NCBI GenBank assembly: GCA_905183005.1
Contig: CAJJDO010000008.1
Location: forward strand, 312,927-376,926
DNA from: Paramecium pentaurelia
Lineage: Eukaryota > Ciliophora > Oligohymenophorea > Peniculida > Parameciidae
Direction of reading: 5' to 3'
Length of the DNA: 64,000 nucleotides
This document shows, piece by piece, positions 1 to 12,485 of this stretch; position 1 is the first letter of the stretch, and every line of letters starts with the position of its first letter. The position numbers were made by a program, and so were the translations under genes. The notes beneath the pieces are model-generated. The model was not told the origin of the DNA and did no database searches. It saw only the letters and a list, made by a program, of their open reading frames with translations.

Positions 1-209
1 AATTCATAGATGCTTAGTTTTGCTTAAATGATAGAGCTATACTGTTAATTAATTATATCGATTTGAAGCTGGTTGATTTTCAATCTGGTATTATCTTAAA
101 AACCATCCCTTACCTTGGAAATTGCTATTATTTGGATAAAGATAATGATATACTTATTTATGGTGATATTTAAGGAAATCATTATAAAAAACTGAGCTTA
201 AGTATTTGA
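1..209 (+). CDS. 3' end of an unrecognised protein (partial)
   Basis: The first bases carry the C-terminal part of a gene that begins before the window. The open frame starts at base 3 and ends at TGA 207-209. The about 68 visible residues read like structured protein, with segments such as LLINYIDLKLVDFQ and PYLGNCYYLDKDNDILIYGD. Short alternating hydrophobic strands with Gly-Asp turns resemble a beta-propeller or other beta-rich repeat, but no family was recognised. It uses TAG/TAA as Gln like its neighbours. It precedes the carboxypeptidase on the same strand by about 150 bp. Confidence 0.55.
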
Positions 210-360
210 TTTACATTTAAATTGTTTATTATTTAATTTATAAAGTAAAAGAGTTGTTAAAATAAAATTGCACAATATGACATATTCAATGATCAATTTC
301 TTTATTTATTCTAAAAACGATGAAGTCATCGGATATATAATTAAATTATTAATCTATAAG

Positions 361-1720
361 ATGGGAAAATTTTGTATTTTCTTGGCTCTACTAATAGCTA
401 TCTCTTAGCAATCCTTCACCTTCATAGATTAAACAAGTATGATAATAAATTTATATTTAAGATTTCTACAAACAATTAGAACCTTTAACAGATTTTTATT
501 CTGAAACAGGATATGTAGGAGTAAATGACTTGAAAAATGGAAATAATTAATTCTTTTATCATTTGTTTTTAAAGGAAGGCATATCAAAATTAGCAGATGT
601 AAAAAAAGATGACAATTTTATCTTATGGTTGAATGGTGGACCAGGATGTGCATCTCTAATGCATATATTCCAAAATGTAGGACCATATCATGCTTATAAA
701 AAAGGAGATAAAGATTACTCAGTTAAGAAAGGATTAAATACTTGGAATAAAGTAGCTCATGTTATTTTTATTGATTAACCTTTTGAAGTAGGATTGAGTT
801 ATTCAAATCCACATTAAAATGTTGGAAGTTCTGATTTAGCTGGATTATACCTAGTGGAGTTCTTTAGAATATTTTTTTAATAAAGACCACAATTTAAACA
901 AACTAAATTCTATGTCTTTGGTGTAAGTTTTGGTGGTCACTATGTTCCAGCAGTTGGAGCTGCATTAGCAAAATCAAATTTAGAAATGAATTTTTAGGGT
1001 ATTGCAATTGGAAATGGTTGGACAGATGCTTTCTTATAATACTAAAGTTATGCTCCAATGCTTTATTCTTTAGGTATTTTTAGTGAATAAAAAAAAATAT
1101 TCACCGAGAATTAAATGGCCAAAGCATAAGCTGATGTCTTAAATGAATAATATTTAAAGTCTACTTTTGATGGATTTGCAGGAATATTTTATATTCTAAC
1201 TAAATTTACAGGATAAATAAGTCCTTATGATTATTAAGACTATTTAAATCAAGGCTATGGAGAAGATTTGTACACAGAATTCATAAATCAGTACAGAAAA
1301 TAATTTGGTGCTCCCAATGATCTTATTTATTAACCTTGCAATGCTGAAGTTGAAAAAAATTTTGAAGTGGATATATCAATTTCACAAAAGCCTAATGTAG
1401 AATTTCTATTAAATCAAGGATTTAAAGTTATGATATATCAAGGATCTAGAGATATTATTTGCAATACACCATCTATGAATTATGTTATAAACTAATTGGA
1501 TTGGAAAGATATTTACTAATGGAAAAAATAACCAAAATAATCATTTAAAGCCAAAAGAGAAGATTTTGATATAGAAGAAACAGCAGGAACGATTAAAAAA
1601 TATAAAAATTTCTATTATGCCACAATATATAATGCAGGACATATGGCTCCAAATAATTTGCCTATTGCATCATTAAAAATAGTAACTCATTTTTTAAATG
1701 ATGACGATGTTTGGAATTGA
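361..1720 (+). CDS. serine carboxypeptidase (peptidase family S10)
   Basis: Predicted 444-residue secreted or lysosomal serine carboxypeptidase, removing C-terminal residues from peptides in acidic vacuoles. The N-terminus (MGKFCIFLALLIAISQQS) is a signal peptide. The oxyanion motif NGGPGC and the nucleophile motif GVSFGGHYVP are present. The Asp motif SRDIICNTP and the C-terminal His motif NAGHMAPNN complete the catalytic triad. The usual GESYGG is GVSFGG here, so the residue before the Ser differs. One 25-nt intron lies at 437-461 (GTATGA...TTTAAG). Splicing it gives an uninterrupted frame to TGA 1718-1720. It converges with the sorting nexin gene, with stops 46 bp apart. Length is normal for the family. 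Confidence 0.93.
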
Positions 1721-1766
1721 AAAATCTATATCATTTTTTAAATGAATTTGATAATATATTAATGGA

Positions 1767-3575
1767 TCATTTAAATATAATCAAGTTTTCTTTAATATAA
1801 TTTATTGTGGATAGTGTAAATTATTAAAATTGACAATGCTTTTGTCCCATACTAATTTTTGCTAAATAATTATATTTATGTAGTACTTCAGCAAGCATTT
1901 CTTTTTATAAACTGCAAAATTTTATGAAGTGTTCTGAAAAAAATGTCACTGTATTTTCAAGATGGCTATCAATTTCTGAAAATTATTAATAATTATAAAA
2001 GGCAAAAATGTTCTTAAGTTCTTCCTATAAAGTAGTTTCTTAAGGCAACATTATAGCTAAACAAACCTCTCTGTTTTAGGTTAAATTGCTATCCTGTAAG
2101 GCTTTAATTTGTATCGATGGTACTTCCCATCTATTAAAATCTTATTATGTAAATAGTTTATGTTTCTTTAACTCCAATTTTGATTTAAATTTTTCATATT
2201 CCTATTGTGCCTACTCTTTTTATTTAATGAACTATTTTTGATAATTTTAGTTACTTCTTTTAAGGATGTAATTGAATGATGATGAAATTTGAAAAAAGAA
2301 CACAGTTCTTCTTGAACAATTTTAATTTAAGCTGTTAAATTATTCCCCCATTATACTAACATATTATTCATTGAAATATAAAGAATATCCAATTTTGAAA
2401 TTTTCCCTTATGAAATTGATTAATTAAACTTATTTGAAAATTAATATAGATCTGTGCAGGTTTATCCCATATTATAAATAGTATTTGATAGTTGATCAAA
2501 ATCTAACAATAATTATTTAGACTCCTTTCTTAATTTTTTATAACTTAAATCAATCTAATTTATCAAAGAAGTCGATTCATGATTATATGTAACTAGATTA
2601 TCATTAATTTATAATTAAACTTATCCATCCAAAGAAATAATTTATTCCAATTTTGTCACTCTTGATAATTGAGTGCTCAATTTTTATATATGTTTAAAAT
2701 CTTTTTCTTCTTTTATTGATAAAAAAGCATAAAACCATTTATCATGTCTGATCAATTCACTTTGAAACAAACATTAAAGAAATTTCTATGATATAATTTA
2801 AACTTCTTTACTTCTAAAAATTTCATTCTTTTAATTAAGTATAGTTCTTGATCATTTTTCAACACAGTTTTTTTTGGTAAGGGAGGAATCTATTTAATAA
2901 AATATGATACATATCGACCAGGATATATTTTATTTAACACTTCTCTTAGCCACAAAAAATCATTATATCTTCTTTAAACATTCCAACCAATTGGTTCTGT
3001 ATTTATAATATATATATAATAAGAAGCTGATAGTAAACCTCCTTGAATTTTCTCAAATTTTGTGATTGAGACATTAATTTCCTTAGCAGTAAGTATCATT
3101 TTTTTATCTTATAATTTACATAAATGGATTTTTTAATAAAATCTGTCATTATCAACAGATGGTTTAGCAACAATTTCTTCATGTATATCATTTTATATTG
3201 TTTGACATTATTATTTTTAATTCTGCCACTATTGATCTTGTTAAATTTTTGGTAATTATTCATCTTAGCTCTAAGCCTCGAATTATACTTGATCATTAAA
3301 TTCTGATTATCTGCAAGATACATCGTCTAAATCAATAGTTTCCATTTATGGTTGATTTGTTGTCTAAAATAAACTTATTGCTTCTTAAAGCTCCTGATAA
3401 GTCCATATGTTTACATCCTATCCACCTAAATATTAAGTAAGTTATGAATACCATTAACTTTTAGTTATTCCATATAATCTTAAAAAGCTTAGCAATCATA
3501 CCCTTTATCATATATTTCCCTCCTCAATAATTATTGCTTTCTATTTATTTGTTCAGATTCATTTTAATATTACAT
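1767..3575 (-). CDS. sorting nexin with PX and BAR domains
   Basis: Predicted 578-residue PX-BAR sorting nexin, a phosphoinositide-binding membrane-bending protein of endosomes. Residues 1-150 are an acidic, Gln-rich extension (contains YSQLTQYLGGQDVNIWTYQ). The PX domain (about 150-265) has VTKFEKIQGG-like strands, the RRYNDFLWLREVL motif, the proline-rich IPPLPKK and RMKFLEKFLQ. The rest is helical, ends of the BAR domain being visible as KLELKKHKLFTQQDFNRWEV. Introns are 3479-3501 (23 nt), 2786-2811 (26 nt) and 2232-2254 (23 nt); each restores the family sequence. The start is the only in-frame ATG after an upstream TGA. A retromer SNX1/2/5 or SNX4-type role is likely but the subtype is not settled. 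Confidence 0.88.
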
Positions 3576-4090
3576 AAGAAATTAATAATTCTTTTAAATT
3601 GTATTATTATATTATATCTATGTTCAATATTTATAAGAAGAATTATGATTATTGAGATTTTAATATCATAATTGAAACAAATAGCTTTGATATTCCTGAT
3701 TGAGTCACATAATGTAGCTTTTTTAATTAAAATTTGATACCAAAAAGCGAATTTATTTATATAAATGTATAAGGTCTTACTCTTCAAGTATTATTCCCAA
3801 AAATTGATTTATCTTCTTAAAGATTTTAACAAGGTTTTTTCTAATTGCAATTAAAAATTAATCAATGTTCAAATATTCATTATATTTCAAAAAGTTAAAA
3901 TACTATATTGGTGAAAAACTACTAACAAAAATAATAAATTTATAGAAAAAAAGGATTAAGAATTAATCAACAACAGCTAGAATAATTTATTGAATCAATT
4001 AATCCTCAGTTTGATTCAAAAAATGAAAAATTAATACATCATTTTTTTATATTCTAAATTATATTATATTGCATTTTCTAATAGATCAAA
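3576..4090. other. intergenic, nothing recognised
   Basis: About 515 bp between the start of the sorting nexin gene and the stop of the FYVE protein, both on the minus strand. It should hold the promoter of the former and the 3' end signal of the latter. Short open frames occur, but none has protein-like composition or family motifs. Confidence 0.5.
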
Positions 4091-7000
4091 TCAAAAAATT
4101 GTGCAATCTTCAGTTTACTCATTTCTTGACTCCTACTGTATTTCCAACATTTAAACTCTCCCTGTAATTTTGGTATCCTTTTACTAAGATGAATTGACTT
4201 ATTATGTATTCAATTTTTATGCTGGCTAGGTTGATTAGTCTTTATCTTAGTTCTATTTCAGTTATTAAAATAATCTATTCATTTATTCTTCATAAGATTG
4301 ATCTAATAATTTAATTTTTTCTTCATAATATGAAGTTAATTGTTAAACATCACTTTGATCATAAGTTTATAGCTTTTCAGACATTAACTTCATCTCTTTT
4401 ATATAGTTCTATACTTAATAAAAATAATTTAGCCTTTAAGAATTTGCATCAATAAATTGCAATCTTAATGAATATATTTCGCTTTCTTTAAGAATAAGTT
4501 GATTTCTTAATTATAAAATATTATCTTGTAGTTCTTTTGCTGAATTTTAAGTTTAACTAGTTTGATCAAAATTTTTCCTTTTCAAACCTAATATTTAATT
4601 ATTTAAAATTATTATATGTTGATTTAATCTCTCATTTTATAAATTTTATTAGGTTAATAATTGATTAGTTTCATCAATATTATTTTTCAAATCCTCTATA
4701 AATTATTTTTACTCCAATATTTCTTTATCTTTTTGTTAGTTCAACTAAAGATTTTCATTATACTAATCTCTTAATTTCTCAAAATTTGAAATAATTTCAT
4801 CTTTTTCTGTTGCTTATTTTTTTAATAATTCTTCAAATTCAAGTTAAATTATTTGTTTTAATTTTGTTTACTGTTAAAATAATTCAGCATTTGAATTTTA
4901 CAATTTACATTCAATATCTTAAATCTAAAATCTTAATTTTGATATAGTTTCAAGATGTGCAAATATTTCTAATTTTTATTTTTCTTCCTATTCGCTTAGA
5001 GCCTTATTAAATGACTTCTACATTTCATCTTTTTGATTTTCTTACTGTTTCAAAAATGCATCAAGTTATCCTTAATATTTGCTTTCTAGTTCTATTTGTA
5101 GAATTTGCAAATTTTATTTAAGAGATTCTATAGTATTTAAACTATCCTAATCTTTTTATTTTAATTCTGAGATTTGCTAATTTTATTAGTCAATTAAGGA
5201 TAAAAGATTTACTTCCGAGAATTATTAATTCTTATTTGCTTAATTAGTGTTTTCTTCATTTATAAGCTAATTATTTTCGATTTAAGACTATTCTTCTATT
5301 TAATTCAATCCATCCTTTATTTACGGCTAAACTTAATATTTTTACTTTTCAGTTTCTATTACAATTTGTTACATTAATTATTCGTTTTATTGGGTTAAAT
5401 TTAAGATTTATTCATCTTTTTATTATATTTATAAAATGTATTACTATTAAAGTTAAATGTTATTAAGTTCACTTTGTTTGCTATCAATTTAAGATGAATG
5501 GTCACGATTTTATAATTAACGCAAATGATTCTCACTTATTTCAAGAATTATACTTTTATATTCTTCATCTTTTTAAAATAATTATTATTCATGATTTAAT
5601 TTAAGTTATGAAATTTGGTTTATTAAAGTTTCATTTGAATTAAGTTAATCTTAAAGATTTTACGAAACATTCGTAATTTAATTTTAATAATTAGTAGAAA
5701 TTTCGTTTATTTGTTATTAGTAATCTACATCCTTTTATTCTAATTATTTTTAATATGATTCTTCCTTTTGTTATAATTCTTAAGTGAAATATTGACTTGA
5801 CTCTTCTTTTAATAATTTTATTGATTATTCCTTTGATTCTAGTTCTTGTTTATGTTAATCTAACATAGATTTTAATTATTCCTAATGATTTAATTCCAAT
5901 TCTTATATTTTCTATTCCTATTATTTTATAGAATCATCTTTTTATTGAATAATTTCTTTGAAATTCTAATTAATTTCATTTATTTATAATTTATAATCTT
6001 CATCCTTTTATTCTAATTATTTTTAATATGATTCATCTTTTTGTTATATTTCTTGTTTATGTTAATCTAACAAAGATTTTAATTATTCCTAATGATTTAA
6101 TTCCAAATCCTATAGTTTCTATTCCTATTATTTTATAGAATCATCTTTTTATTGAAACATCACTATGAAATTTTCATTTAAATCATTAATTTATGATTTG
6201 TAATCATTATCTTTTTATTCTAATTATTTTTAATATGATTCTTCCTTTTGTTATAATTCTTAAGTGAAATATTGACTTGACTCTTCTTTTAATAACTTTA
6301 TTGATTATTCCTTTGATTCTAGTTCTTGTTTATGTTAATCTAACATAGATTTTAATTATTCCTAATGATTTAATTCCAATTCTTATATTTTCTATTCCTA
6401 TTATTTTATAGAATCATCTTTTTATTGAATAATTTCTTTGAAATTCTAACTAATTTCATTTATTTATAATTTATAATCTTCATCCTTTTATTCTAATTAT
6501 TTTTAATATGATTCTTCCTTTTGTTATAATTCTTAAGTGAAATATTGACTTGACTCTTCTTTTAATAACTTTATTGATTATTCCTTTGATTCTAGTTCTT
6601 GTTTATGTTAATCTAACATAGATTTTAATTATTCCTAATGATTTAATTCCAATTCTTATATTTTCTATTCCTATTATTTTATAGAATCATCTTTTTATTG
6701 AATAATTTCTTTGAAATTCTAACTAATTTCATTTATTTATAATTTATAATCTTCATCCTTTTATTCTAATTATTTTTAATATGATTCTTCCTTTTGTTAT
6801 AATTCTTAAGTGAAATATTGACTTGACTCTTCTTTTAATAACTTTATTGATTATTCCTTTGATTCTAGTTCTTGTTTATGTTAATCTAACATAGATTTTA
6901 ATTATTCCTAATGATTTAATTCCAATTCTTATATTTTCTATTCCTATTATTTTATAGAATCATCTTTTTATTGAATAATTTCTTTGAAATTCTAACTAAT

Positions 7001-10000
7001 TTCATTTATTTATAATTTATAATCTTCATCCTTTTATTCTAATTATTTTTAATATGATTCTTCCTTTTGTTATAATTCTTAAGTGAAATATTGACTTGAC
7101 TCTTCTTTTAATAACTTTATTGATTATTCTTTTGATTCTAGTTCTTGTTTATGTTAATCTAACATAGATTTTAATTATTCCTAATGATTTAATTCCAATT
7201 CTTATATTTTCTATTCCTATTATTTTATAGAATCATCTTTTTATTGAATAATTTCTTTGAAATTCTAACTAATTTCATTTATTTATAATTTATAATCTTC
7301 ATCCTTTTATTCTAATTATTTTTAATATGATTCTTCCTTTTGTTATAATTCTTAAGTGAAATATTGACTTGACTCTTCTTTTAATAACTTTATTGATTAT
7401 TCTTTTGATTCTAGTTCTTGTTTATGTTAATCTAACATAGATTTTAATTATTCCTAATGATTTAATTCCAATTCTTATATTTTCTATTCCTATTATTTTA
7501 TAGAATCATCTTTTTATTGAATAATTTCTTTGAAATTCTAACTAATTTCATTTATTTATAATTTATAATCTTCATCCTTTTATTCTAATTATTTTTAATA
7601 TGATTCTTCCTTTTGTTATAATTCTTAAGTGAAATATTGACTTGACTCTTCTTTTAATAACTTTATTGATTATTCCTTTGATTCTAGTTCTTGTTTATGT
7701 TAATCTAACATAGATTTTAATTATTCCTAATGATTTAATTCCAATTCTTATATTTTCTATTCCTATTATTTTATAGAATCATCTTTTTATTGAATAATTT
7801 CTTTGAAATTCTAACTAATTTCATTTATTTATAATTTATAATCTTAACTTATCTATTCAATTTCTTATTAATAAATATTTTCATTTTTTTAATTTTCTTC
7901 TTATTTTTCATTTTAAAATGATTTTCGAATGTTTTCGATTTCCTATTTTTATTTTAATTACATTTATACAACCTCTTCTTCATATACCTCTTATTTTTAT
8001 TTTAATAAAATTAAAGATTCTTCTTAATTTTTCTTAAGTAGACTTTCTAAATTTTTTATTTTTTCTTGTGCTTCTTATTCTATTAATTATTTACTCTAAT
8101 TAATTTCTTTTATTTATTTTTCTAAATTTTCAATTTATTATATATATTTTTCATTCAAGATATTTTTATTATTTTCAATTTTTTAACATTCTTACTTTAA
8201 CTATTATTCAAATACATTTTCTTATTCTTTTTATTATTTTTTATACAACATATCTTTATTCTCCAAATCCTTTTTTATTTTGTCATATTATTCAGAAATT
8301 AAATATATCTCCTTTTCTTATTAGTTTTCTTTATTCTTTATCAAATCTTCTTTTTCTTTTATTTTACGTTCCATCTCTAGTTAAAGCTATGAAATTTTTT
8401 CTTCATATTAATTTTCTTTATTAGACTTTAAAATAATATTATTTTTCAATTCTTCAATTAACTTTAAATATTCTCTTTCTTAACTTTTCATGCTTTATGA
8501 ATGAGTTTCTTCTAATAATTTAGTTTACTCTATATAATTTGATATTAATTATTGTTATTATTTTATTTTATCCTATAATTATTTAATCAATTAATTTTTT
8601 TCATCAATAGTGCTTGAATTTATTTCTGATCCAATTTTTTGTTATTATAATTGCTCAGCGCTTTTCTCTTAATATTATTTTAATTAATCTTCCAAAAGTG
8701 TTTTATTTTATAAAACTTAATTTTTTTTTTATATTGATTTAACTAATTCTTTAATTTAAGTTTTATTCCAATCAAATTTACTTGTAGATTACAAGGATTC
8801 TAATTTTTAATTTTAATTTTCATCAACCAATTAAATTATACCTTCAAATAGTTTTTCAATTTCTTTATCATCAATTTTATTATTTTATTATTACTATTAT
8901 TATAATTATTATTCTTTTTATGCAATTGAATTCCGATATTTAATTTTTTTTTCATCTTCCTAGGATAAGAAAGCAGTAAACTTATCTAATTAAATATTTC
9001 GAAGTATTAACCGCTAAAACTCATCTATATTTACATCTTAGATTGCTCTTAGTTAATCCCGACAAATAAATGCCAAGAATTTTTCATTCATTTAGAACTA
9101 TATATTAATCATTTTTTAATACATTATGATTGATGACTAATTAATTAAAAATGAAAAAGCCAAGATAAAATTCAAATGAATTTATCATAAATGTTGTCAA
9201 CATTTAAGTAGAATAAGTTTCTAGAATCATTTTAACTTTTTGTTAAACTGATTTTTCTATTTTATTTTATTCATTAACCATTTCTAGCAAAAGGTCAATT
9301 TCACCTAAAATTGGTTTACTTTCATCTTATTCTAATTTATGATATTGCATTCTCGGAGGTATAATTTTTTCATGAAAAAATTAAAGCACCTTCAAAGAAA
9401 TAGGTTCATCACAAAAATATAAAATATAAGTTGTCAAAAAGACTAAGCCTTTTGTAAGTCTAACTGGCTTAGTTTAGAAAAAGCATGTTAAAATATTGCT
9501 TATTTTTTATACTAGTATATTGTCCTATTCATTTGAACAGCAACGATAATGCCAATCAGCTAAAGAATAATTTAATGCTTATCTGTTCTAAAAAGCATAT
9601 TAATTTTCTTACTTCTTTAAAGATTCTTAACAGATTAGTTTAAATTTACTATTTAATTTCATAATTAGAATTGGAAACAAAATTTGGTAATGCCTATTAA
9701 TATTCTTCTTAAATCTTTTTGATTTCAATTCTAGCTTTAATAAAAAATTACTTGTCTCCAAAAATTATTGATACCCATCTTTTACCTACATTAGATAATT
9801 ATCCAACTTTGCAATTCTCTAACTCTACTATTTATTTTTGTTGCTGCTAATCATCCTTACAAATTTTGCATATTCTATGTGGAGTTTTTGCATCTTAAGT
9901 AATTATAATGGCTTTGTCTTAACTACAATTTGAACAAACACCTCTAAAGCACCGCTTACACTAATTCTACTTAGTTTTCCTAGCGCTTAATAAAGAATTG

Positions 10001-10089
10001 TACCAATCAAATGATTTTCCACATATTTCACAAGCATCACTTTTTGATGTTGTATTGCCGCTTATCTTCTAACTAAGTTTCTCAAGCAT
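4091..10089 (-). CDS. FYVE / TBC-like / long coiled-coil protein with 91-residue repeats
   Basis: Predicted 1982-residue endosomal tether-like protein. A FYVE-type zinc finger lies near residues 18-85 (CEICGKSFDWYN, QCKRCFRGVCSNC, PHRICKIC). All eight metal ligands are present, but the canonical RRHHCR is replaced by KQNQCKR, so PI3P binding is uncertain. Residues about 150-330 resemble the C-terminal half of a RabGAP TBC domain (GLVFLTTYILYF, a Q-rich run, MINSFEFYLGFFIFNQLV). No clear catalytic IxxDxxR arginine motif is visible. The remainder is a Glu/Lys/Gln coiled coil. It contains eight tandem repeats at residues about 731-1437. Introns 9588-9612 and 9098-9122 (both 25 nt) join what otherwise look like two genes. 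The C-terminus ends EDCTIF. EEA1-like tethering is an inference from architecture only. Confidence 0.82.
5728..7845 (-). repeat. tandem 273-bp coding repeats, 8 copies
   Basis: Direct repeats of 273 bp (91 codons) begin at 5728, 6001, 6208, 6481, 6754, 7027, 7300 and 7573. The copy at 6001 is 207 bp: it lacks a 66-bp in-frame block and is more diverged. The five or six copies from 6208 onward differ only at scattered single bases. All copies stay in frame in the FYVE protein. Each encodes a coiled-coil unit containing DYKLQINEISQNFKEIIQQK and LDQHKQELESKEQSIKLLKE. The near identity, including synonymous sites, points to recent amplification or homogenisation. Confidence 0.95.
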
Positions 10090-10210
10090 CTCTACAAAAA
10101 TAAATCTAATTAAATTATTATTTAAGGAAAGTAAGGATATTTTACATAGAATATCAATATATGCAATAAAACAATTTATATTTGAATTAAATTAAATATT
10201 AATTAATTAC

Positions 10211-11978
10211 ATGTCTAAGGATCTAGTGGACGAACAAGGATTATCAGCCTAAACATCAAGATCGTCATCGCCTTAAGATTAATCAAGAAGAAAAAAATAA
10301 TTTTAAATCCATTTTTTTATTGAATAGAAATACATAAAATCAGAAGAATTGAAAAATATATTAGAGGATGTGAATGTACAAAAAATAACATAGTTTAGTC
10401 ATAATATGATATCAAGTCTATTCAAATGAATCGAAATAATCAAATTCCTGGACTAGAAGGAACAGCATTTTCAATTATTGATTCTGATGATAGCAAATTA
10501 AATTCATAACTTGAAGCCATCAATAAAATACTACAATTAATTGAATAAAAAAAAAATTCGATTTTTGAAATGATGATGCTAATACCTGAAGGTAGAAAAT
10601 TCTATAAATTTTAGGAACTGTCTCATACTTAATAGGAACATCAGGAAAACAAATTAAAAATATTTAACAAGAGACAAAAGCAGATATTGTAGTAAATAAT
10701 GCCATAAATAAATTTTCTTTAAGATCGGTGAAAATAGCTGGTATTGATTTAATAATATTATTTAGGCTCGTCTAATTGCATATATAATGCCATTAAATTA
10801 ATAACAAATAAACTACATTAAAGAGGAATTACTGAGGATGACTACATAAAGCGAGCTGAACCTTTAGACCCTGGAAAAGTTGTTACTAAGGTATTTCTAA
10901 TTAATAAAGAGGTTTAACTTGTTTTTATGGATGTAATAGTGGATTACATTCTCAAAAATAAAGATTTAGAAAAAAAATATTAATTAAAAATGAAAGCTAA
11001 AAGTTGTAATGAAATCCCAATCAAAGTATATTATTGAAATTAGAGTTTTAGAATAAATTAAAAAAAGATGAGGAAATATTACAATTAGTTGGCACTTTGA
11101 AAAATGTGCAAGAAGCAATTAAATCCATAATTCGCAGAATAAGCTAACAATTCAAGAGAATTGATTTTGATGTTAGAGTAGTTATGCCATCTAATTTTGC
11201 ATCCAAATTAATAGGAGCTAGTAATTTATTATCATATATAATCTTTTTAAAGAGGGGTGTCAAATAAAAGAACTTGCAAATAAAGCCAAAGGAGCATAAA
11301 TAAAAGTAATGTCCGATAAAGATGATACTGATATAGGATAATGTAATTCATAAATATAGTTAGATTGTTTGGTTTAAGTGATTGGATCAGTGGACCATAA
11401 GTTAGAGGCAACAGTGTTAATATTAGAATAGATAGAGTGTTTTAAAAATGGAGGACCTGTATTAAAATAATTAAAAAGATCCTTGAAAGCGGAAAGTACA
11501 TAAATGAAAACTTTGCATAATAATACAAAAATTCAGTTTCGATCCAGGATATGAAATTCAAAAGGTTAAGCCATATTACTAATTATTCAGATAGAAATCT
11601 TCATCATCCAGCTCTATTAGAAGAGAAAGATCCAGATCAGAATCAAACAAAAGACATAAAAAATAAAAGAAATCTAGATCAACTAGGTACTTCTAATCAA
11701 TAGAAAAAGTTCAAATAAGCGAAAAATCAAGCAAAAACCATTTCAAACGAAAATAGTCGTTCCGATCTATTTAATTGAAGAAATTTAGAAAAAACTAAAT
11801 CATATAGGAAAAGAAGAAGGAGTTCATATTTAAGCTGGCAGCAGAGTATAATTAAGCAATTTTAATATTTTAGGAATTCAAAGATGAATTTGTTTTGAAA
11901 TTGAGAGGAGAAATGAAAAGTTGCTTGACTGTAATCTAGTATATTTTAAGTGAATAATGTAAATTATAAAGAAGATGA
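10211..11978 (+). CDS. multi-KH RNA-binding protein with an Arg/Ser-rich linker
   Basis: Predicted 506-residue hnRNP K/PCBP-like RNA-binding protein. KH1 has LIPEGTVSYLIGTSGKQIKN. KH2 is degenerate (VDYILKNKDLEKKYQLKMKA). KH3 has VVMPSNFASKLIGAKGCQIK. A linker rich in Ser and Arg (SSSSSSIRRERSRSE, KKSRST) follows. A fourth KH-like unit has VVPIYLIEEIQKKL and DEFVLKLRGEMKSCL. Ten introns fit: 10376-10398, 10592-10614, 10741-10765, 10891-10911, 11026-11051, 11221-11252, 11459-11478, 11565-11590, 11687-11709 and 11846-11873. Together they give a whole number of codons. The 10891, 11026 and 11565 junctions have alternatives that keep the frame. It diverges from the FYVE gene across a 121-bp shared promoter region. 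Confidence 0.8.
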
Positions 11979-12051
11979 AAATCCATATAATTACCAAGTA
12001 AATATTCTCAATAATAATTATATAATTATTATTTATATTTTTCTATTTTAA

Positions 12052-12462
12052 ATGAAATAGACATTGAATTTCTAAAATACAAGATCTTTTGATGAAAGGA
12101 AAAATGAATCTGATAATTGCAAACAACTTTATCCTAATGATGTATTGGTAGTGGTAGAACAATCAAGCAAAAGTAAACTCCCAAAATAAAATTTTATTAA
12201 GTATTCTAAATTTTTTAAATAGATTCAAAATGCCAAACTCAATGACAATTATGAATGTCCTATAATATATTAAAAGCAAAATAAAATTATCTTAATATGA
12301 TTCAATAAATTTGTACTGCGGTAAAACATTGTTGAGAATAGGTATAAAAAATTATAATTTAAAGATTAAAATTTAAAAGAATTACATGAATAATTTAAAG
12401 ACTTAGATGGCTTTCTTTACATCAATTACATAGAAATGAATTCATTCGGTACATAATTTTGA
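12052..12462 (+). CDS. ATG8: Atg8/LC3 family ubiquitin-like autophagy protein
   Basis: Predicted 121-residue Atg8 homologue, conjugated to phosphatidylethanolamine on autophagosome membranes. It shows the family landmarks SFDERKNES, LYPNDVLVVVEQ, LPKQNFIK, MTIMNVLQYIKSKIKLS and KDLDGFLYINYIEMNSFG. The conserved Gly is followed by three residues (TQF), so it should need Atg4 processing before lipidation. Introns are 12201-12222 (22 nt) and 12342-12364 (23 nt); splicing gives a full-length normal-sized protein. It converges on the RpiB gene with 23 bp between stops. Sequence is rather divergent from animal LC3, but the ordered motifs leave little doubt. Confidence 0.88.
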
Positions 12463-12485
12463 ATTTGATATTTTTATGTTATTAA

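Noticed and set aside
3545..3787. Minus-strand 80-residue ORF
   Set aside because: Overlaps the sorting nexin start in another frame and has no family similarity; typical chance frame in AT-rich DNA.
5728..7845. CRISPR array or satellite DNA
   Set aside because: Units are 273 bp, contiguous without spacers, and keep one open frame of heptad-patterned coiled coil.
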